Source of the DNA: Ectocarpus siliculosus
Lineage: Eukaryota > Sar > Phaeophyceae > Ectocarpales > Ectocarpaceae
Assembly (NCBI GenBank): GCA_000310025.1
Contig: FN649744.1
Span: 472,606 to 536,067 of the forward strand
Reading direction: 5' to 3'
DNA: 63,462 nt
Under the pieces are notes generated by a model. It searched no databases and was not told the DNA's origin. It saw only the letters and a program-made list of their open reading frames with translations. The position numbers were made by a program, and so were the translations under genes. Shown here in pieces: positions 1-12,142 of this stretch; within the stretch, counting starts at the first letter, position 1, and the number at the start of each line of letters is the position of its first letter.

Positions 1-620
1 GATCTCATGGCGTACTCTAGCCGAAATGAGCCCCTGCCGTATTCGGTCGTAGTTCGACGCCGTTCCAGCCCCTCGCTTGTTACTGGAGGCTGGACGAGCA
101 GCGCTATTACCTCGGCTTCCTGATCCGGTGGGTCGTTTGTGCCGGATGGGCTGTCGGGCCTTGAAGTGGAAAAGCAGGACCTGCTCTTGGTTTTACCCCA
201 TTCCCGTTTCCAACACCAACGGTTATGCGAGAAATGAAACAGAGCAATATCACCTGGTGCATCGAAACGTTTCGCGACTGCTGTAGGATTGGCGCCCACA
301 ACAAAACAAAACCCTAGCTCGTAGAGCAGAAGCATTCATCCAACCTCAAGTTCTTAAGCATTTCACCCTCCTTGATGTAGCAGTGAACGATTTGCTATCC
401 TTCGCTCAAGAATAGACTGCCATACCTTCAAAGTATGTATGGCCACGGTATTCTAGCCAAAGTAGCGTCTATACACGTTGCGCAATCTTCAATATCCAAA
501 GCCTTCCGTTAAGAACTTCGATTCTTCCCCGTGGTTCTCCGTTTGCAACATACATCGAACAACACATGTTCGAGTCCTAGTAGGGCCCGATTCACCTTGA
601 GAACAATAATTTAGAGTCAC
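1..620. other. Window edge; downstream part of the minus-strand gene, exons unresolved
   Basis: The minus-strand gene with exons at 1102-1383 and 621-707 must continue leftwards, because the 621-707 exon ends in a donor (GT at 620-619). I could not fix its next exon here. A weak candidate on the minus strand ends near position 108 with GAG|GTAATA. No other feature is supported. Confidence 0.3.
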
Positions 621-1383
621 CTTGATAAAGTCTTCCCTTGTGACGTGTTTCTTCCAAAAGCTCTGTCCTGTATTGAGCTTGAGCTCACGGATGACCCACT
701 TCAGGCCCTGCAACACGATCCCCGGTGAAGTAGACATACATCAATGAAGGTTATGACCTTTATCCTTATGTACATGTAGGTGGAGATTCAGTGCATCTTT
801 GTCGAAGGACTTACCTAATAGAAGAAGAGGAGATCAACCAGCCCAGCTACCGTCGGTAACAGGTGGGTGTCAAGACGATGAAACCATACCACACAATGCT
901 GATAGATTGCCACTCCATATGGCACCAGTCAAACGGCGTGCCCACCAGAAGGGAAGGCTTTCAAATAGCTATAGCAGATGGCATGGGTCATGTGCGAAAT
1001 GTGCGAACAGCCGAGAGCATAAGGAACCAATGAAACATCATTCCGTTTGATACCAGCATCCCTTGCCTCGATCACAAACCACTGACTGATACAATACACA
1101 CCACCCGTGCGGCATCAATCACCTCGACTGGAAGGCCGCCATCCTCACTCCGCGTGAGAAGTTGACGTTTCGCCTTCAGTGAAGTACCTTCCGTGTTTGC
1201 TTTCTTGCGTCTAGCAGCTTCAGCTTGCTCGGTCGTGTTCATAAAACCAGCTGCCGTCAACTTCTCGATGACCCTGGCAGCACGCAAACAAAGGAACAAG
1301 TTTAATTTTGGAATGACTTTAGCAAATGTTTTATGATTCTTCTTTTTGTCTTTTAACATGAGGCATTCTCGAACGAAAGCCAT
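621..1383 (-). CDS. Unrecognised conserved-looking gene, 5' part (two exons), 3' end not resolved
   Basis: The first exon runs from the ATG at 1383 down to 1102 (94 codons, phase 0), then a donor GTGTGT. The second exon is 707-621 (29 codons, phase 0), with acceptor TTGCAG and donor GTGACT. The phases agree. The protein start is lysine-rich, followed by a helical segment rich in E, A and K (VIEKLTAAGFMNTTEQAEAA). The second exon encodes a compact segment beginning GLKWVIRELKLNTGQ and ending REDFIK. An alternative donor at 1188 leaves phase 1 and leads to a stop, so it was not used. The protein lacks transmembrane segments in this part. I do not recognise the family. It is transcribed away from the dynein light chain gene at 1979. 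Confidence is in the exons being real, not in a function. Confidence 0.5.
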
Positions 1384-1978
1384 CTCTCTCCTTCTCTCGG
1401 CCTGTAGACGTACGAACGCACGCGCGCCGCACTTACATTGAACGCTCGTGATGCATCAGTAGTCACATTACTTGAGATAGTGTGCCCAAATCCTACCATT
1501 CGATATCCTCTCTCCGTCGAAATTCTTCCAGGGCGGCCGTTAGGTTCTTGGAGCACTCGGAAGATGGTCCTACTCGCACGTGGGTATTGGACACCATGGT
1601 TTCGCGCTCGAGCTTTGCGTGTGAGGACTCGAGTGGAACTAAAAACGAGGGGAAACAGAAGGAGAACAATGATGAATGCCATGCACGCCGAATTTCCCAC
1701 TGCTTGTGAGCTTCGTAGGCCCGTTGTTGTGCAAGTACACAACAACAGCATCAACAACAGCAGCAACATCAATCATCGTACAAATAGAAGTGCGAGATGC
1801 AAATTATTGTCGGACTTTGGACGTTTCACCTTTGCTCGTCGAAACGTCACGGGTTCCGCCGCCTCCTGCGTGTGTTGCGCACACACGCACGCACCGTGGA
1901 TACAGCCAAATCTTTGATTGCCACGGCCACCGTAGCTTCTCGTACCGCTACTGTTGGGAGTTTTGCGTGAGCTACGCC
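1384..1978. promoter_or_regulatory. Shared upstream region between two divergent genes
   Basis: These 595 bp separate the ATG of the minus-strand gene (1383) from the ATG of the Tctex1-like gene (1979), so both 5' regions must lie here. The stretch contains a CAACA/AGCAGC-rich patch at 1738-1775. No TATA box, initiator or known operator is identifiable. Long overlapping open frames on both strands here have no codon-level support and are treated as chance. Confidence 0.35.
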
Positions 1979-4268
1979 ATGGCCGAGGAGCCGCGGAGAG
2001 GCCCTCCCGTGGTGGAAATCGTGTTGCCGACCTACATCACAAAGCCTAGCGAGGACGAGAAGTTTTACCCGTCCGAGGTCAAGGCAGTGGCGGAGAAGGT
2101 ACGCACGCCATCTTCGAATATCTGTCTACTCCGTATTTCGGTGTAAGACATGATAGTCTCCCTTTGTTTGATACCAAACAGAAAGTGGGTGCCATTCCGA
2201 ACGAGCCCTGGAAGGTCTTGTGGGCGCGTGCCGCCACTACACACCGTAGATGTACAGCAATACAGCAGGACGGACAGATCTTACTTGTGGGTCTCCTTAC
2301 AATACTGTAGCGGAATTAAAGCTTGTGGGTTCCTGAATATATAGTCTATAGCAGTGTAGAGAGTAGAGAGTCGATCATCATCAGCTTTGTTGAACCTGCT
2401 GGCCATTGTGGGGCAGACTGTATTAGATACAATTACACCATTTGACCAGTCACGCTGATTGGTCAAATGGTGTAATTGTATCTATATACACTCCCAGTCC
2501 CAGCCAAAATGCATATGCATACGACGCTTTATAGCCAAAATGCACCATTTCCACACCATCAAATGACTGGCGAGGGGTCCGACCCCGGAGATCACTGTCT
2601 TAGCTGGGAGGCCAAGAGCCCGCCGAAATATCTTTTATTAGATAAAATTACATCTGCTGGCTCTTGTTTGAGATATACCATGATTGTGTACACTTCGCGT
2701 ACGTGATGTATACTGCAATACGACATACTGCCGTCTTTCCTGTACTGTCGTCTGTTCTGTACTGTACATACGTGAACTGGAGAATCTACTGTACGGGTGT
2801 AGGTCTTGGTCGAGAACATATTATTTCGAAAATCCTGGTTCTGACCGAAGAGTGATACCATCTATATATTGACCCAAAGAAAATAGCGGTATGAGTCATT
2901 CGTTATCAACGCAGAAATGAACTATGCGGTATCTTTGTTGGAAGCTGACTCATACACAGAGTACGATAGACCTACTGTAGGCCTCCGAAAAAGAAAGCTG
3001 ACCCTCGCGGGCAAGGTTCAATCAAGCACGCGGTAAATACAACAACCGTGTCGCTTCACTTGTGGACTCAATCCAATCTTCGGTAACTTCAGCCGCCCCG
3101 TCGCCAATGGCACGCTCGGTGGAATACCGACGAATCGTATGACCCATGAACTTCAGCAATTTTTCGCGTGTATGGGCGATGCGAACTGGCCTACTCTCTG
3201 TGAAGATAGGTTGGTTAGCTCGAGGCGACGACATAACGTTATAAAATTGAACCTCATCTTGCAAATCGGGCGATCTACATTCAGCGGACGCTTGCACTTG
3301 AAGCCGTTACGTCCGCCCGGGCAGAATCACGCCTGATGTTTGCATGCAACGGTATCACAATATTGGGCACATACGGGTCGGCATGTTTGGCAGGCTGTGC
3401 AGGTCGAGCTTCAGGACAAAGAATACGACGGAGAGGAGGCCAAGGAGTGGAGTCTAAACATTGCGGACACAATCCGAGAAGGGGTCAAGACCCTCAACGT
3501 TCCACGGTAAGAAGCTATGCCAGAGATACCAACGAGTAACAACATAGGGTATCCCGGAACATATTCTCACACATATTTTAGGTCGCCCGCTTAACTTCGA
3601 CCTACAGAAGAAACTCGGCTCTTCTTTTGACAAGATTCGTCGCTGTCCAGGCCCTACAGGAGAAAAGAAAAAAATAGACAAGTTGTCCCATGCACATGAC
3701 TTGATCGACACCTAGACTTCGTGAAGGAGGTATAGAAGATGGAGGTAGGCGTGTACCTCTGACAGTCGCCAGAATTGCGTCCCAGCTGGGTACCTCCATG
3801 TGATCCCAGCTGGGTACCTCCATGTGAAGCAATTTCACGTCGACTGAGAGATTTCGGGTTGTGTTAATCATCTGATGTGCGTACAGGGTTTACTGCTTAA
3901 TTAGACGAACAGCTTCGTTTTCCAGTAGGCCCACCTCTCTCTCTCGACTGCAGCAGACTTACTCCTCGGACCTGCACCACAGTAGTATGGCAACCTCCAC
4001 ACATTCTCCAAGGTAGACGATTTGTACTACGACCGACACTGGGTACCGTATCACAACAAGCAATAAGCGGCTTGTCCTTGCACCAATCCGATCCAACCAC
4101 AGGTACAAGATAGTGGTGCAGGTGACGATCGGGCAAATGAAAGACCAAGGAGTGAGGGTGGCGTCACGCTGCTTGTGGGACACGGCGACAGATAACTATG
4201 CCTCAGTTCAGTTCAAGAACCAGAGCCTGTGGTGCTCGGCGATGGTGTTTGGGGTGTACACCGAATAG
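1979..4268 (+). CDS. DYNLT2B: Tctex1 domain dynein light chain (TCTEX1D2/DYNLT2B-like), 3 exons
   Basis: The exons are 1979-2098 (40 codons, phase 0), 3394-3506 (ends phase 2) and 4103-4268, giving 132 residues and a TAG stop. All introns are GT-AG. The protein follows the Tctex1-domain plan of TCTEX1D2. It has a short N-terminal extension, then YPSEVK and a helix ending [15 protein letters not shown]. The dimer-forming strand region follows ([19 protein letters not shown]), then [19 protein letters not shown] with a terminal FGVY. In other eukaryotes this family is a light chain of cytoplasmic dynein-2, which drives retrograde intraflagellar transport. A ciliary role fits an organism with flagellated zoospores or gametes. 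Intron 1 (2099-3393) contains a perfect hairpin and intron 2 a 24-bp tandem duplication. The start is chosen as the first ATG that keeps the fold N-terminus and lies just after a region full of stops. Confidence 0.9.
2425..2483. repeat. Perfect 24-bp inverted repeat with 11-nt loop, in an intron
   Basis: The arms 2425-2448 and 2460-2483 are exact reverse complements (arm core ATTACACCATTTGACCA), separated by 11 nt. It lies in intron 1 of the Tctex1-like gene. It could be a MITE remnant or fold as an RNA hairpin. No target duplication was found. Confidence 0.9.
3780..3827. repeat. Tandem duplication, 2 x 24 bp
   Basis: Two exact 24-bp copies lie head to tail, each containing the palindrome CCCAGCTGGG. 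They lie in intron 2 of the Tctex1-like gene. There are only two copies, so this is a recent local duplication rather than a satellite. Confidence 0.9.
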
Positions 4269-4851
4269 CCGACCGAAGTGATGAGACTTTGCCGATGATA
4301 GTCTGAGATCGACGAGTGCTCGTGTTGCTGCGATCAGCTATCAGTGATACTGCTGCCCCCCTGTTGATTCGTCGACGAGGCATTCTCGCTGGCAGAATCT
4401 TAATGTTGTTGTACAGTATTGCTCGTACGTTAGTTCGGGTTTGGTTTTCGGTCAACGAAGACTCTCCGCAGCGGCATGAAAAAACACTCATTCCTTCGTC
4501 CCTTCGGTTTTTTCTCCATGGCGTGGCAAACTATTTACCCAGACCCATCGTGCCTGCGCTACCATGTCCCGTACAGGCAATACAAATCTTGAGGAATGTG
4601 AGACAACCTCTAAATGCCTCGATTACGCGTTTATCTGTGTACCACAAAAGAAAATAACAAGTGGGGCGAAGGTACAGCCTTCATAAGCGGGTCAAGGACA
4701 CCGTGTACGCAAATTGACAAAGCCTGACAGTTTGTACAATCAACACTTGGTAAGAGACAACCAAACACTCTTGTCGCCTATGTAGCGTGCTGCGATCCAA
4801 ACCAGGGCACGCGGCCATCGAGTGCGCCGTGCAGGCTCAAAACAACCTTAG

Positions 4852-5231
4852 TACCCCGGAAAGACAAACAAAGGTGTGCCTCTGATCAACTACGAGTCTG
4901 TGGAAACGTTCCAGCCCTCCTTTTGGTGCAGCCCTACGTCTGGGCGCCAGAAAAGCGAGCTGTTCACCGATGGCACCGAGAATACCGTCCCCGCAATAGC
5001 CCCGAACGCGACTCCGACCCCGGTTCCCATTGTATCAGACACCCCGGGCTCAGAGTGATCCGTTCTTGTGCCCACCACACGGTCGTCGTCAACAACAGCC
5101 TTCGCCCCAGCTGAAACAGCGGTATCCCCTCCTGAGAAACCTCTCCTTGTGCCCTCACCCGTACCCAACGGTGCCCCAGATGATGAGCCAATGATTGACC
5201 TCGTGGCGGCCTCCTCGACCCTGAGACGGTG
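4852..5231 (+). pseudogene. Interrupted Pro/Thr/Ser-rich reading frame, origin unknown
   Basis: One plus-strand frame stays open from 4852 to 5231 except for a single in-frame TGA at 5056-5058. It is rich in P, T, S and A, has an acidic patch (DDEPMIDLVAAS), and starts with a more ordered part (NYESVETFQPSFW). Minus-strand frames over the same bases are also open (4890-5360, 4964-5605), so the coding strand is not certain. The composition recalls a linker of a retroelement polyprotein, but no catalytic motif is visible. I treat it as a decayed fragment. Confidence 0.25.
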
Positions 5232-8200
5232 ATGCCACAGCGCCCACGATGTGGTGGGAAAGGCAAGGGTATCCCACGGAATATCTTCCCATCGAACACC
5301 AAATACCTGCACGTACGCGAAGGGAATGGAACACAATCTATTGTGAGAGGGCAGCTCCATGCTTGTCGCAAGCAGATGATCAGGTAACCAGCAACCAGCT
5401 CGCTACATGCACCGTGGTAGAATAGACCCAAAGACACACAGAGTCGATTCATGCGTCTCATCTCCAATGTACTTCGCACGGACGCGCCAGCAGAAGACCA
5501 CCCGCGGGAATCGATTGTGGACGTAATTCTCCCTCGGCAGCTCGGGCGCTCATTGGATGTTTGGCTAAACGTGTTTACAACGTCGTGAGTAAAAACTCCT
5601 GGCATGCATGGAAATTCAACTACGGCGTGCCACCCCCTCCGCCCGCCACAGATTCAAAAAGTACGAGGCAAAAAAACACCATGGCAAGCCAATGAGTCAG
5701 TTGAAGAGCCTAACTGCGGGTTATACCACAGCCAGAGGTCGTCATTCTGTCATTCTTGGCACCGTACGAATTGACGCAGAGTTCGTGCCTCGGTCCAGCA
5801 CTAGTCGCGGCCGGAGTCAACCGTAGTCATAGTGCACTTGCCTCGTCTGTTTCTTGGCCTGCAGAGAAGCTGTGGGCGTTGTCGGCCAATGTGTCATTCG
5901 CTCCTTGGGTGTCCTTTAGTTCCGACGAGTAGATCATCTGGCTTCACCGTTTAAGATCAACAGAGGCCAGGGACAGAGGTAGGGAGTGTCCCGCATCATC
6001 ACGTCGAAGAACTCAACGGCTCCAAGAACAAACGAAAATCCCTTGTGCAGGAGCAAAGTATTCGGGCGCCTTCTTTTGGGCAAGGCAATAGCAATTTACC
6101 CTACATTATGGCCCAATGTATTTTTCGGCCAAGAAAGTGGTGAATATCCTCGCCCGGTTCTTGTCAAACTGCGGCGAGAGGTTAGGCCCAGAACAATCGC
6201 CTGGTCCAAGCACCTGAACACCTGGCAAGGTTAGTTCACCATACGGGTAAAACTGTTTATGTTGAAATTGGCAAGGAGGGCTTTCCTCTTCACAGATCAT
6301 ACAAAAGCAATACCGCTTCCACCCACAATATGCAAAACCAAAGTAAAAAAGGTCAGGCCTGCCTACATTTGGCCGATGTGTGGCAGGGAGTACACGGCAA
6401 GAAGCCCTCCAACATCCACATCGGCGTTCATCTCTTCCCTCGCTTCCCTCGCCGCCCCCTCCTCGCCGGTTTCTCCAAGCTCTAGAAACCCTGTTGACAA
6501 AAACACAACCCGCGATTTGTAAGGCAGAGAGCTGTGCTTGTATCCATGCCTCGAACAGAGTAAAATCAATTCAATGCACCCGACTTCGGAGAGTCGCATC
6601 GACTGAGGTGCCGAGGGTGCCTTGGTATACGTTACAATGCTGTTGGTGCCGCCGGGGCGCGACCCAGGCTTCGAATCCGATCCTCTCTTCACACAATGAC
6701 GAGGAGCGCATCAAGCGAGTAACGTTTTCGGGAGTACTTCGAGAGCTTTCCGCACATGTGCAGGTCCGCACAGGTGCCTTCTTCGCTGCAAAAACAATTT
6801 ACTCACAAATGTCTCACAAGGAGGCAAGAACTGGAACAGGCTTCGACTTCATCGCACCTGCAGGTATGCCCCAAAAGCCTCGTCGTGGCTGTATGCTGCG
6901 GCGGCCAAGTACATAAAAATCGTCCTTTCCGTCGGCGCCTCCCTTCGCAGTAAGCACCGAGCCGCATATGACCTTAGGGTTTTCATCTTCCCCCGTACAG
7001 CGCAGCGTATCATCGCATGCACACGGTTATACTTCACAATAAATGTGGTTTCGTCGCAACCAAGGTCACCGGGGATCCGATGGGATAGGACCGCGGCACA
7101 CCAGGCATATGAAGCCGGTCGGTTGTCATCATCACCTCGAGTGGATGCCGGGGTCCCGCGGATGGTATTAGATAGGAGTGGCATGTTGCAAAAGGAGGGC
7201 GTGGCATGGGTAGGGAGCTATCACGCAACCCCTGCGCGGCCTCCTGCCGAGAAAGGAAGGCGAGGTGTCATCTACCCGTTGCTGTTGGGAGACCGGAATT
7301 ATCCCGCCTTGTCTTGCCAACTACAGAACGAGGCTGTACAATGGAGTTTAGGCACAATGGGAGCCAGCAGAACACGGCAGTAAAAAAACATTTGTGCAGC
7401 ATACTGCAGTCAATAGCGGTCGTCGGGCTACCAATGAGGTCGTCGGACTACCTGTGTGCCTTGTACACGATCTGGGAACGACGCCACGAGTCCAAATTTT
7501 CGTTCATGACACTTGTGAGGAATCGTACGTCAATCAGTCATGGGTCACTACGGCATACGTGCAGTGCCCTCAACATTAGTCGAGCAGGGCGCATGCATAA
7601 ACCCAGCGGGGACTACCACCAAAACTACAAAGACATCATCCCAACACGCAACAGAGCAGCCTCATTCACGTTTTACCCACTCGTCTCGTGCACATATTAA
7701 CCAAAGCAAGCAACTACGGGTGTATTTTGCCGACAGTCCGGGAACCTCCACGCCAAGTCAGGAGAGAAAAGAAGAGAGAACCAAAGGATTGTGTAGGCTC
7801 TGTTCACAATCTTGTGGCGAGAGGGTCGCAATCAGATTGGCTGACACGGTCAAGCTCACGGGTTGAGATCTCGCGAGCGAACAACGGTTGCGCATTCACC
7901 GACGCGAGCGCCAAGAAGGGCTCGGGCATGTAATGCCGAAGGGTACTTCCACGAGCTGGCAACGGAGAAGGCCTGCAGGCTTAGGATCGCAGATGACTCA
8001 CGGCGAAAACGCCGAAGCGTGTCTGCAACATTGCGCGAACGATGTGGCATCTAAATATCGCTCCCGAGATAACCATAACTCATTGCGAAGTTGTACAGAG
8101 GTATGGACTGTGCCAAATCACGTAGCTTTGCCCGGTGGCGAGCTCCGAGTCTCTGCAGAACGTCACCTTTCTTCCGCGTCGGAAAAGAAACTCGTAGAAA

Positions 8201-10408
8201 TCACCTACTCGCGAGTTCTCTTGAGGGACACAACAGAGAAGCCGTTCTCTTGCACCAGGTGGCTGCCATGAACCGCAGAGTAACCCTCCCGTGTGCCCTC
8301 GTATCGGGACCCTCGTTGAAACCGCCTGGGAATAACCGGGAATGACTAGTGCTGAGCCAAGAAGAGGTGTTGCGAGCTTTCTCGGTGGAGATACAGCACT
8401 GACATACCCTTCAATCTCAAGTCAACCTAGACGCGCAGAGCAACCGCGTGTCAGTGAAACCTTTCTTTCATGGACTCGGGAGAGGATGTTTTCGGCAGGT
8501 CGCTACGAACGAGCCTTGGGACTACCGTGCGTGGTACCAATTTGGTACAAAATTCGTGGACGCACCCCCTCGCGTGCTGCGAATCCTTCACAAAGCGCCG
8601 CACGAGTGCGTACGCTGGGTGCTTCACTCAGAACTCGCTCGTAGCAGCTGGACGCTATTGGCGCAAGGTCTTGAAGGTCAAGATCCGCCTGTCCATACGT
8701 CGCTTTCGAGCACGTCCGATTTCAGGCGAAGAAGCAGCCGAACTATTGTATACAAAGCGAGAGAGACGCCACTTTGCCCAAAGCTCCCCCGAAGCAAGCG
8801 CAGCCATTTGTGTCCAGCTGGGAGCACCCTACGGGGCACCAGCTATATTCATGGATCCTGTGGGTCATCAGGGGCAAAGCACTTCGGTGTTAAGCCTTGC
8901 CGCCCGAACCACACCAGACCTGCGCTTGTCCCAACAGTGCCTCTTTCTGAAGCCCCTGCGTGTTGCCTCCGAGATCCCCGCGTACCACGTGAGAAGGCTG
9001 CACTGGCGCAGACTGTGAAACTGTGAGAAGCAACCTAGGTGGTAGATATTCGGGCCGAACGTTGGCTTGTGGGGGGGGCAACAACATCTATTTCCGGGGA
9101 ATCGTCCAAGAGAAGCTGCTTCCGTGCGAATACTTCACTTTGTCACGTCGTTCACTTTCAGCGAAACGCATTTATATATCCATTGAAACGTCCCTGGCGG
9201 TGACACCGCCTTCTTCCACCTTAAACCGTGCATAATTTAGACAGTACATCCTGTATCCTTCAAGGTCGCGCAATCCGTCGGTGACGCAGTATCTGCACAT
9301 GCCCAGCGCCCACCAGACATACATGGCGTGGATTGTGATGGTTATCGGGCAACGGCAACGGTCCGTATGCATAGACGATACGACCGTTGCTTACCCGTCG
9401 AAGTTATACAGAACACCGAGACAAGGTGTAATCGGCTCGAGACAAGCGGCCAGGATCATCGCTGCCTGAGTGCCGTGGTCTTTCAACGGAGGAGCTCGAT
9501 TGCTCCACAACGAAGGGTACCAAAACGACCGACTAGTCCAATGGTTTAATTTCGGCTTCTATATGTGACAGCCGCACTCATTGCGGTGTACATCACGCAA
9601 GTCCATCAAGCCATCAACTTACAGTCTATGCATAGCCTATGTAAATAGCAGAGATAAAACGAGCAGACACATGTAGTATGTAGGACCGCCTTACGCGGGA
9701 AATTAACCCCAACTTCCCCGATTGTATTCTTTATCCAAAATGTTTGCTGAATGGAAAATAACTTGCGAAGGCTACTGGGACCGCCTTACAGAGGCTACAT
9801 GATACAGATTACTGTACACAGTCTACAGAACCCTTGTGAATCCCTTGTGGAATCAGTAGGTTTCCACAAGGCATGCACCAGGTACAGCAGTAGTTGGCGA
9901 ACGCTTGACTCACAATTGACAAACCCGCAAGTGGTGCACGTCTTTCTGGGCTTGGGATCGTCGGTCGACTGCACCTTGTACTCGAACGAAGGAGAAGGTC
10001 GTGCTGCTGCTGCGGTTGATGTTCGCAACCTTTTCGCCGCTACCTGTACCCGTCGCCCAATAAGCACCGCCGATGACCTTGCTGAAGAGATCATGGTACC
10101 ATGTGTATCCACAATCCAGCTCCTGGAGCCGACTGGAAAGTTTCCTCTTTAGCCGATACAGCACAGCAGTGGCACGTGACCAGAGAGAGGCAGAGTAAGG
10201 CAGCTAGAGAGTTGATAAGTGGGGTGAGGGCAGGAGGGAAGGGCAAGAAGGCGGGGGGCGGGGGCACCGCCTTCGCGTATGTTCTGGGGGTGCGCTCGCG
10301 ATTGCGCCGCACGTTTGGTTCTTCGCTGGCTCTCTCTCCCTCTCGCGTGTGTGCGGTGCAGCCGTCTACCTATCTATCGCTCGCGCAGCACCTCCGCCTT
10401 CGTTCCAA
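5232..10408. other. Long stretch without a convincing gene; scattered broken frames
   Basis: About 5 kb with no exon chain I can support. The best-looking frames are plus-strand 7888-8271 and two overlapping plus-strand frames at 8448-9026 and 8470-9018 (about 180-190 codons, neither starting at a convincing ATG context, both with mixed composition and no motif I know). A frame at 9751-10152 is also open. No terminal repeats or target duplications were found. The stretch may be a decayed mobile element or plain intergenic DNA. Confidence 0.3.
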
Positions 10409-10959
10409 ATGAAGGGCTTCGAAGGATTCTTCTCCCCGCTTCTAACGCTCCCGACGGACACGAACACTGCACGTCGACCATGGGAGAGAACCGACAAGAA
10501 CCTAGGCGACAGCGGTGACCCTAACGGTCCGTCAGAATCGCCAGCATCGTCATCGCACCCATCACAGCTACACCCTGAACTTGCTCCTGTCTCCACTTCG
10601 TCGTTCGACTCTATTCCGAGTCCAGTGAAAGAGGTATTGCGCCCTTGTTGCTCTGCTGCGTGAACCGGGGCGGTGCTCGGCGAACCACTTTGTTGTGTTG
10701 TCGTCAACTGCCTCCCGGTAGAGGTAGCTAGAGTGAAATTGGTTGTAAAATCTCTCCGCGTGCCACGTGCCGTGCCCTTTTGCCAGAACAATCCCGAGAA
10801 CAACCGCGAGCTTAGGCGACGCCTCACGGCGGCAGCAACGGCGGCAGCGTCACAACGACTTCCACGGCGAGAACCAAAGCACGACGAGTACGACCACGAC
10901 CACCGTGAAACTCGCAGAAGCAGGCCGGCTAGGACGTGCTTGTGTCGACTTTGCACCGG
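10409..10959 (+). CDS. Candidate gene start, two exons, unrecognised Ser/Pro-rich protein
   Basis: An ATG at 10409 opens a 75-codon exon to 10633, with donor GTATTG and phase 0. It begins MKGFEGFFSPLL and then becomes rich in S, P and D. A possible second exon is 10789-10959 (acceptor TTTGCCAG, donor GTAAGC), which in the matching phase is Arg/Ala-rich. A different frame of the second exon looks equally protein-like, so the junction is doubtful. The antisense frame 10366-10983 is open too. No later exon could be linked. It is upstream of, and on the same strand as, the sulfotransferase, but no connection to it is evident. Confidence 0.28.
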
Positions 10960-11428
10960 GTAAGCGGTGCAAACGGTACACAACGTACTTACATCAGTTC
11001 TTTCCGAAACGGTTCCCGCTTGTCTGTAAGAATAGCTGGTTCTCTTGCCTGTAAGCCCCTCCTTCAGAAAGTGCTTGATAAAATGCTGCGAACTTCTCTC
11101 TGCTGCTGCCCATAAGTGAGACGGAAGTGATGGTGTCGTTCTCTACGCCCCTCTTTGGAATTGACCACTCTACACGTGGTTTCACGAGTTGCGAACGTGT
11201 ACGCTACATGTACGTGTTTCAGAATGTACTGTAGTGTAGACATGGCGAATGTAGGAATGCACCTGCTCACGGCAGTAACTCCATACTTCATCTCCAAGAA
11301 ACGAGTTTATGTTTCCTAATCTCTAAGAAACGAGTCTAAGATAGATTAGCAATGAAATAAAAGCGTCGAATAGAGATAAATAATTCGATGAAACGTGTGG
11401 TCTACCCGGAGATGTTCTGAATTCCTGG

Positions 11429-11456
11429 TTTGAAGTTTGAAGTTTGAAGTTTGAAG
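11429..11456. repeat. Microsatellite, (TTTGAAG) x 4
   Basis: Four exact copies of a 7-bp unit, in non-coding DNA. The neighbouring 300 bp (11290-11400) is AT-rich with repeated TAAGAAACGAG words and no gene. Confidence 0.9.
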
Positions 11457-11842
11457 TGTGACGTGAGTGGGGAGCCGGCACATCATACGATGCTCCAGGC
11501 AATCAGGTCTGAAAGAGGCACCACATGCCTAATCCACCTTTCGCCAACTACAGAGGCCACTGCCGCGAGACTAAATATTGCCTTCGGCAGGCTTTGCGAA
11601 GCGTTCTGTTCTGTTTGAGCGAGCACGAGCCACAAGCGCCGACTAACTCGCGCCAATTTGGGTTGCACTTCGCCAAACTCGTCTGTTTGTGTGTTTGGTT
11701 GGTTGCTCCATGTGTATTAATACCTGTGTGTGGTCGAACACATACGTGGGAGAGAAACTAATTTCCGGCCATGACTCCAAAGCTGCTGATGGTGTTACAG
11801 CAGTAGCGGCCTTTCGTGGCGTCCCGAAAACAGCGCGCGCTT

Positions 11843-12142
11843 CTAGTCTTTTTTCGTGTTGATGTTGTTCTTTTGCTCTTTAGGAGGAGGCCGGTATGGT
11901 CGTTTCTCTCCGCGTGATGAGTCCACGGGCATGTCAGAAACAGACGTTCGCCTGGCCATCTCCACAACCAGTGCCTTGATGTGAGGTTCAATACACACGG
12001 TTCGCAGGCTTCCCCAGAGGCTGGCGCTTCGTCCCTTACAAACCGCGGACGAGCCAAAGAATAGACTGAAGCGTTCTTCCATGATACCGATAACGTTGAT
12101 TGAAATATCCGAAGGAAAGCGTGAAGGGCGCAGTGTAAACAT
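11843..12142 (-). CDS. Candidate small protein, 99 codons, unrecognised
   Basis: The frame starts with a true ATG at 12142 and runs to a TAG. The middle part (IMEERFSLFFGSS, then SLWGSLRTVCIEPHIKALVV) has the mixed hydrophobic and charged make-up of a folded protein. The tail is Lys/Pro/Asn-rich and could instead be intron sequence. A second minus-strand frame (11758-12147) overlaps it. It faces a small plus-strand candidate exon at 12279-12343. The family is not recognised; it may be an internal exon of a longer minus-strand gene. Confidence 0.25.
   Translation of the reverse strand: MFTLRPSRFPSDISINVIGIMEERFSLFFGSSAVCKGRSASLWGSLRTVCIEPHIKALVVEMARRTSVSDMPVDSSRGEKRPYRPPPKEQKNNINTKKD

Noticed and set aside
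1353-1917. Overlapping open frames on both strands upstream of the Tctex1-like gene
   Set aside because: No splice or motif support, both strands open at once, and the region is better explained as a shared promoter region.
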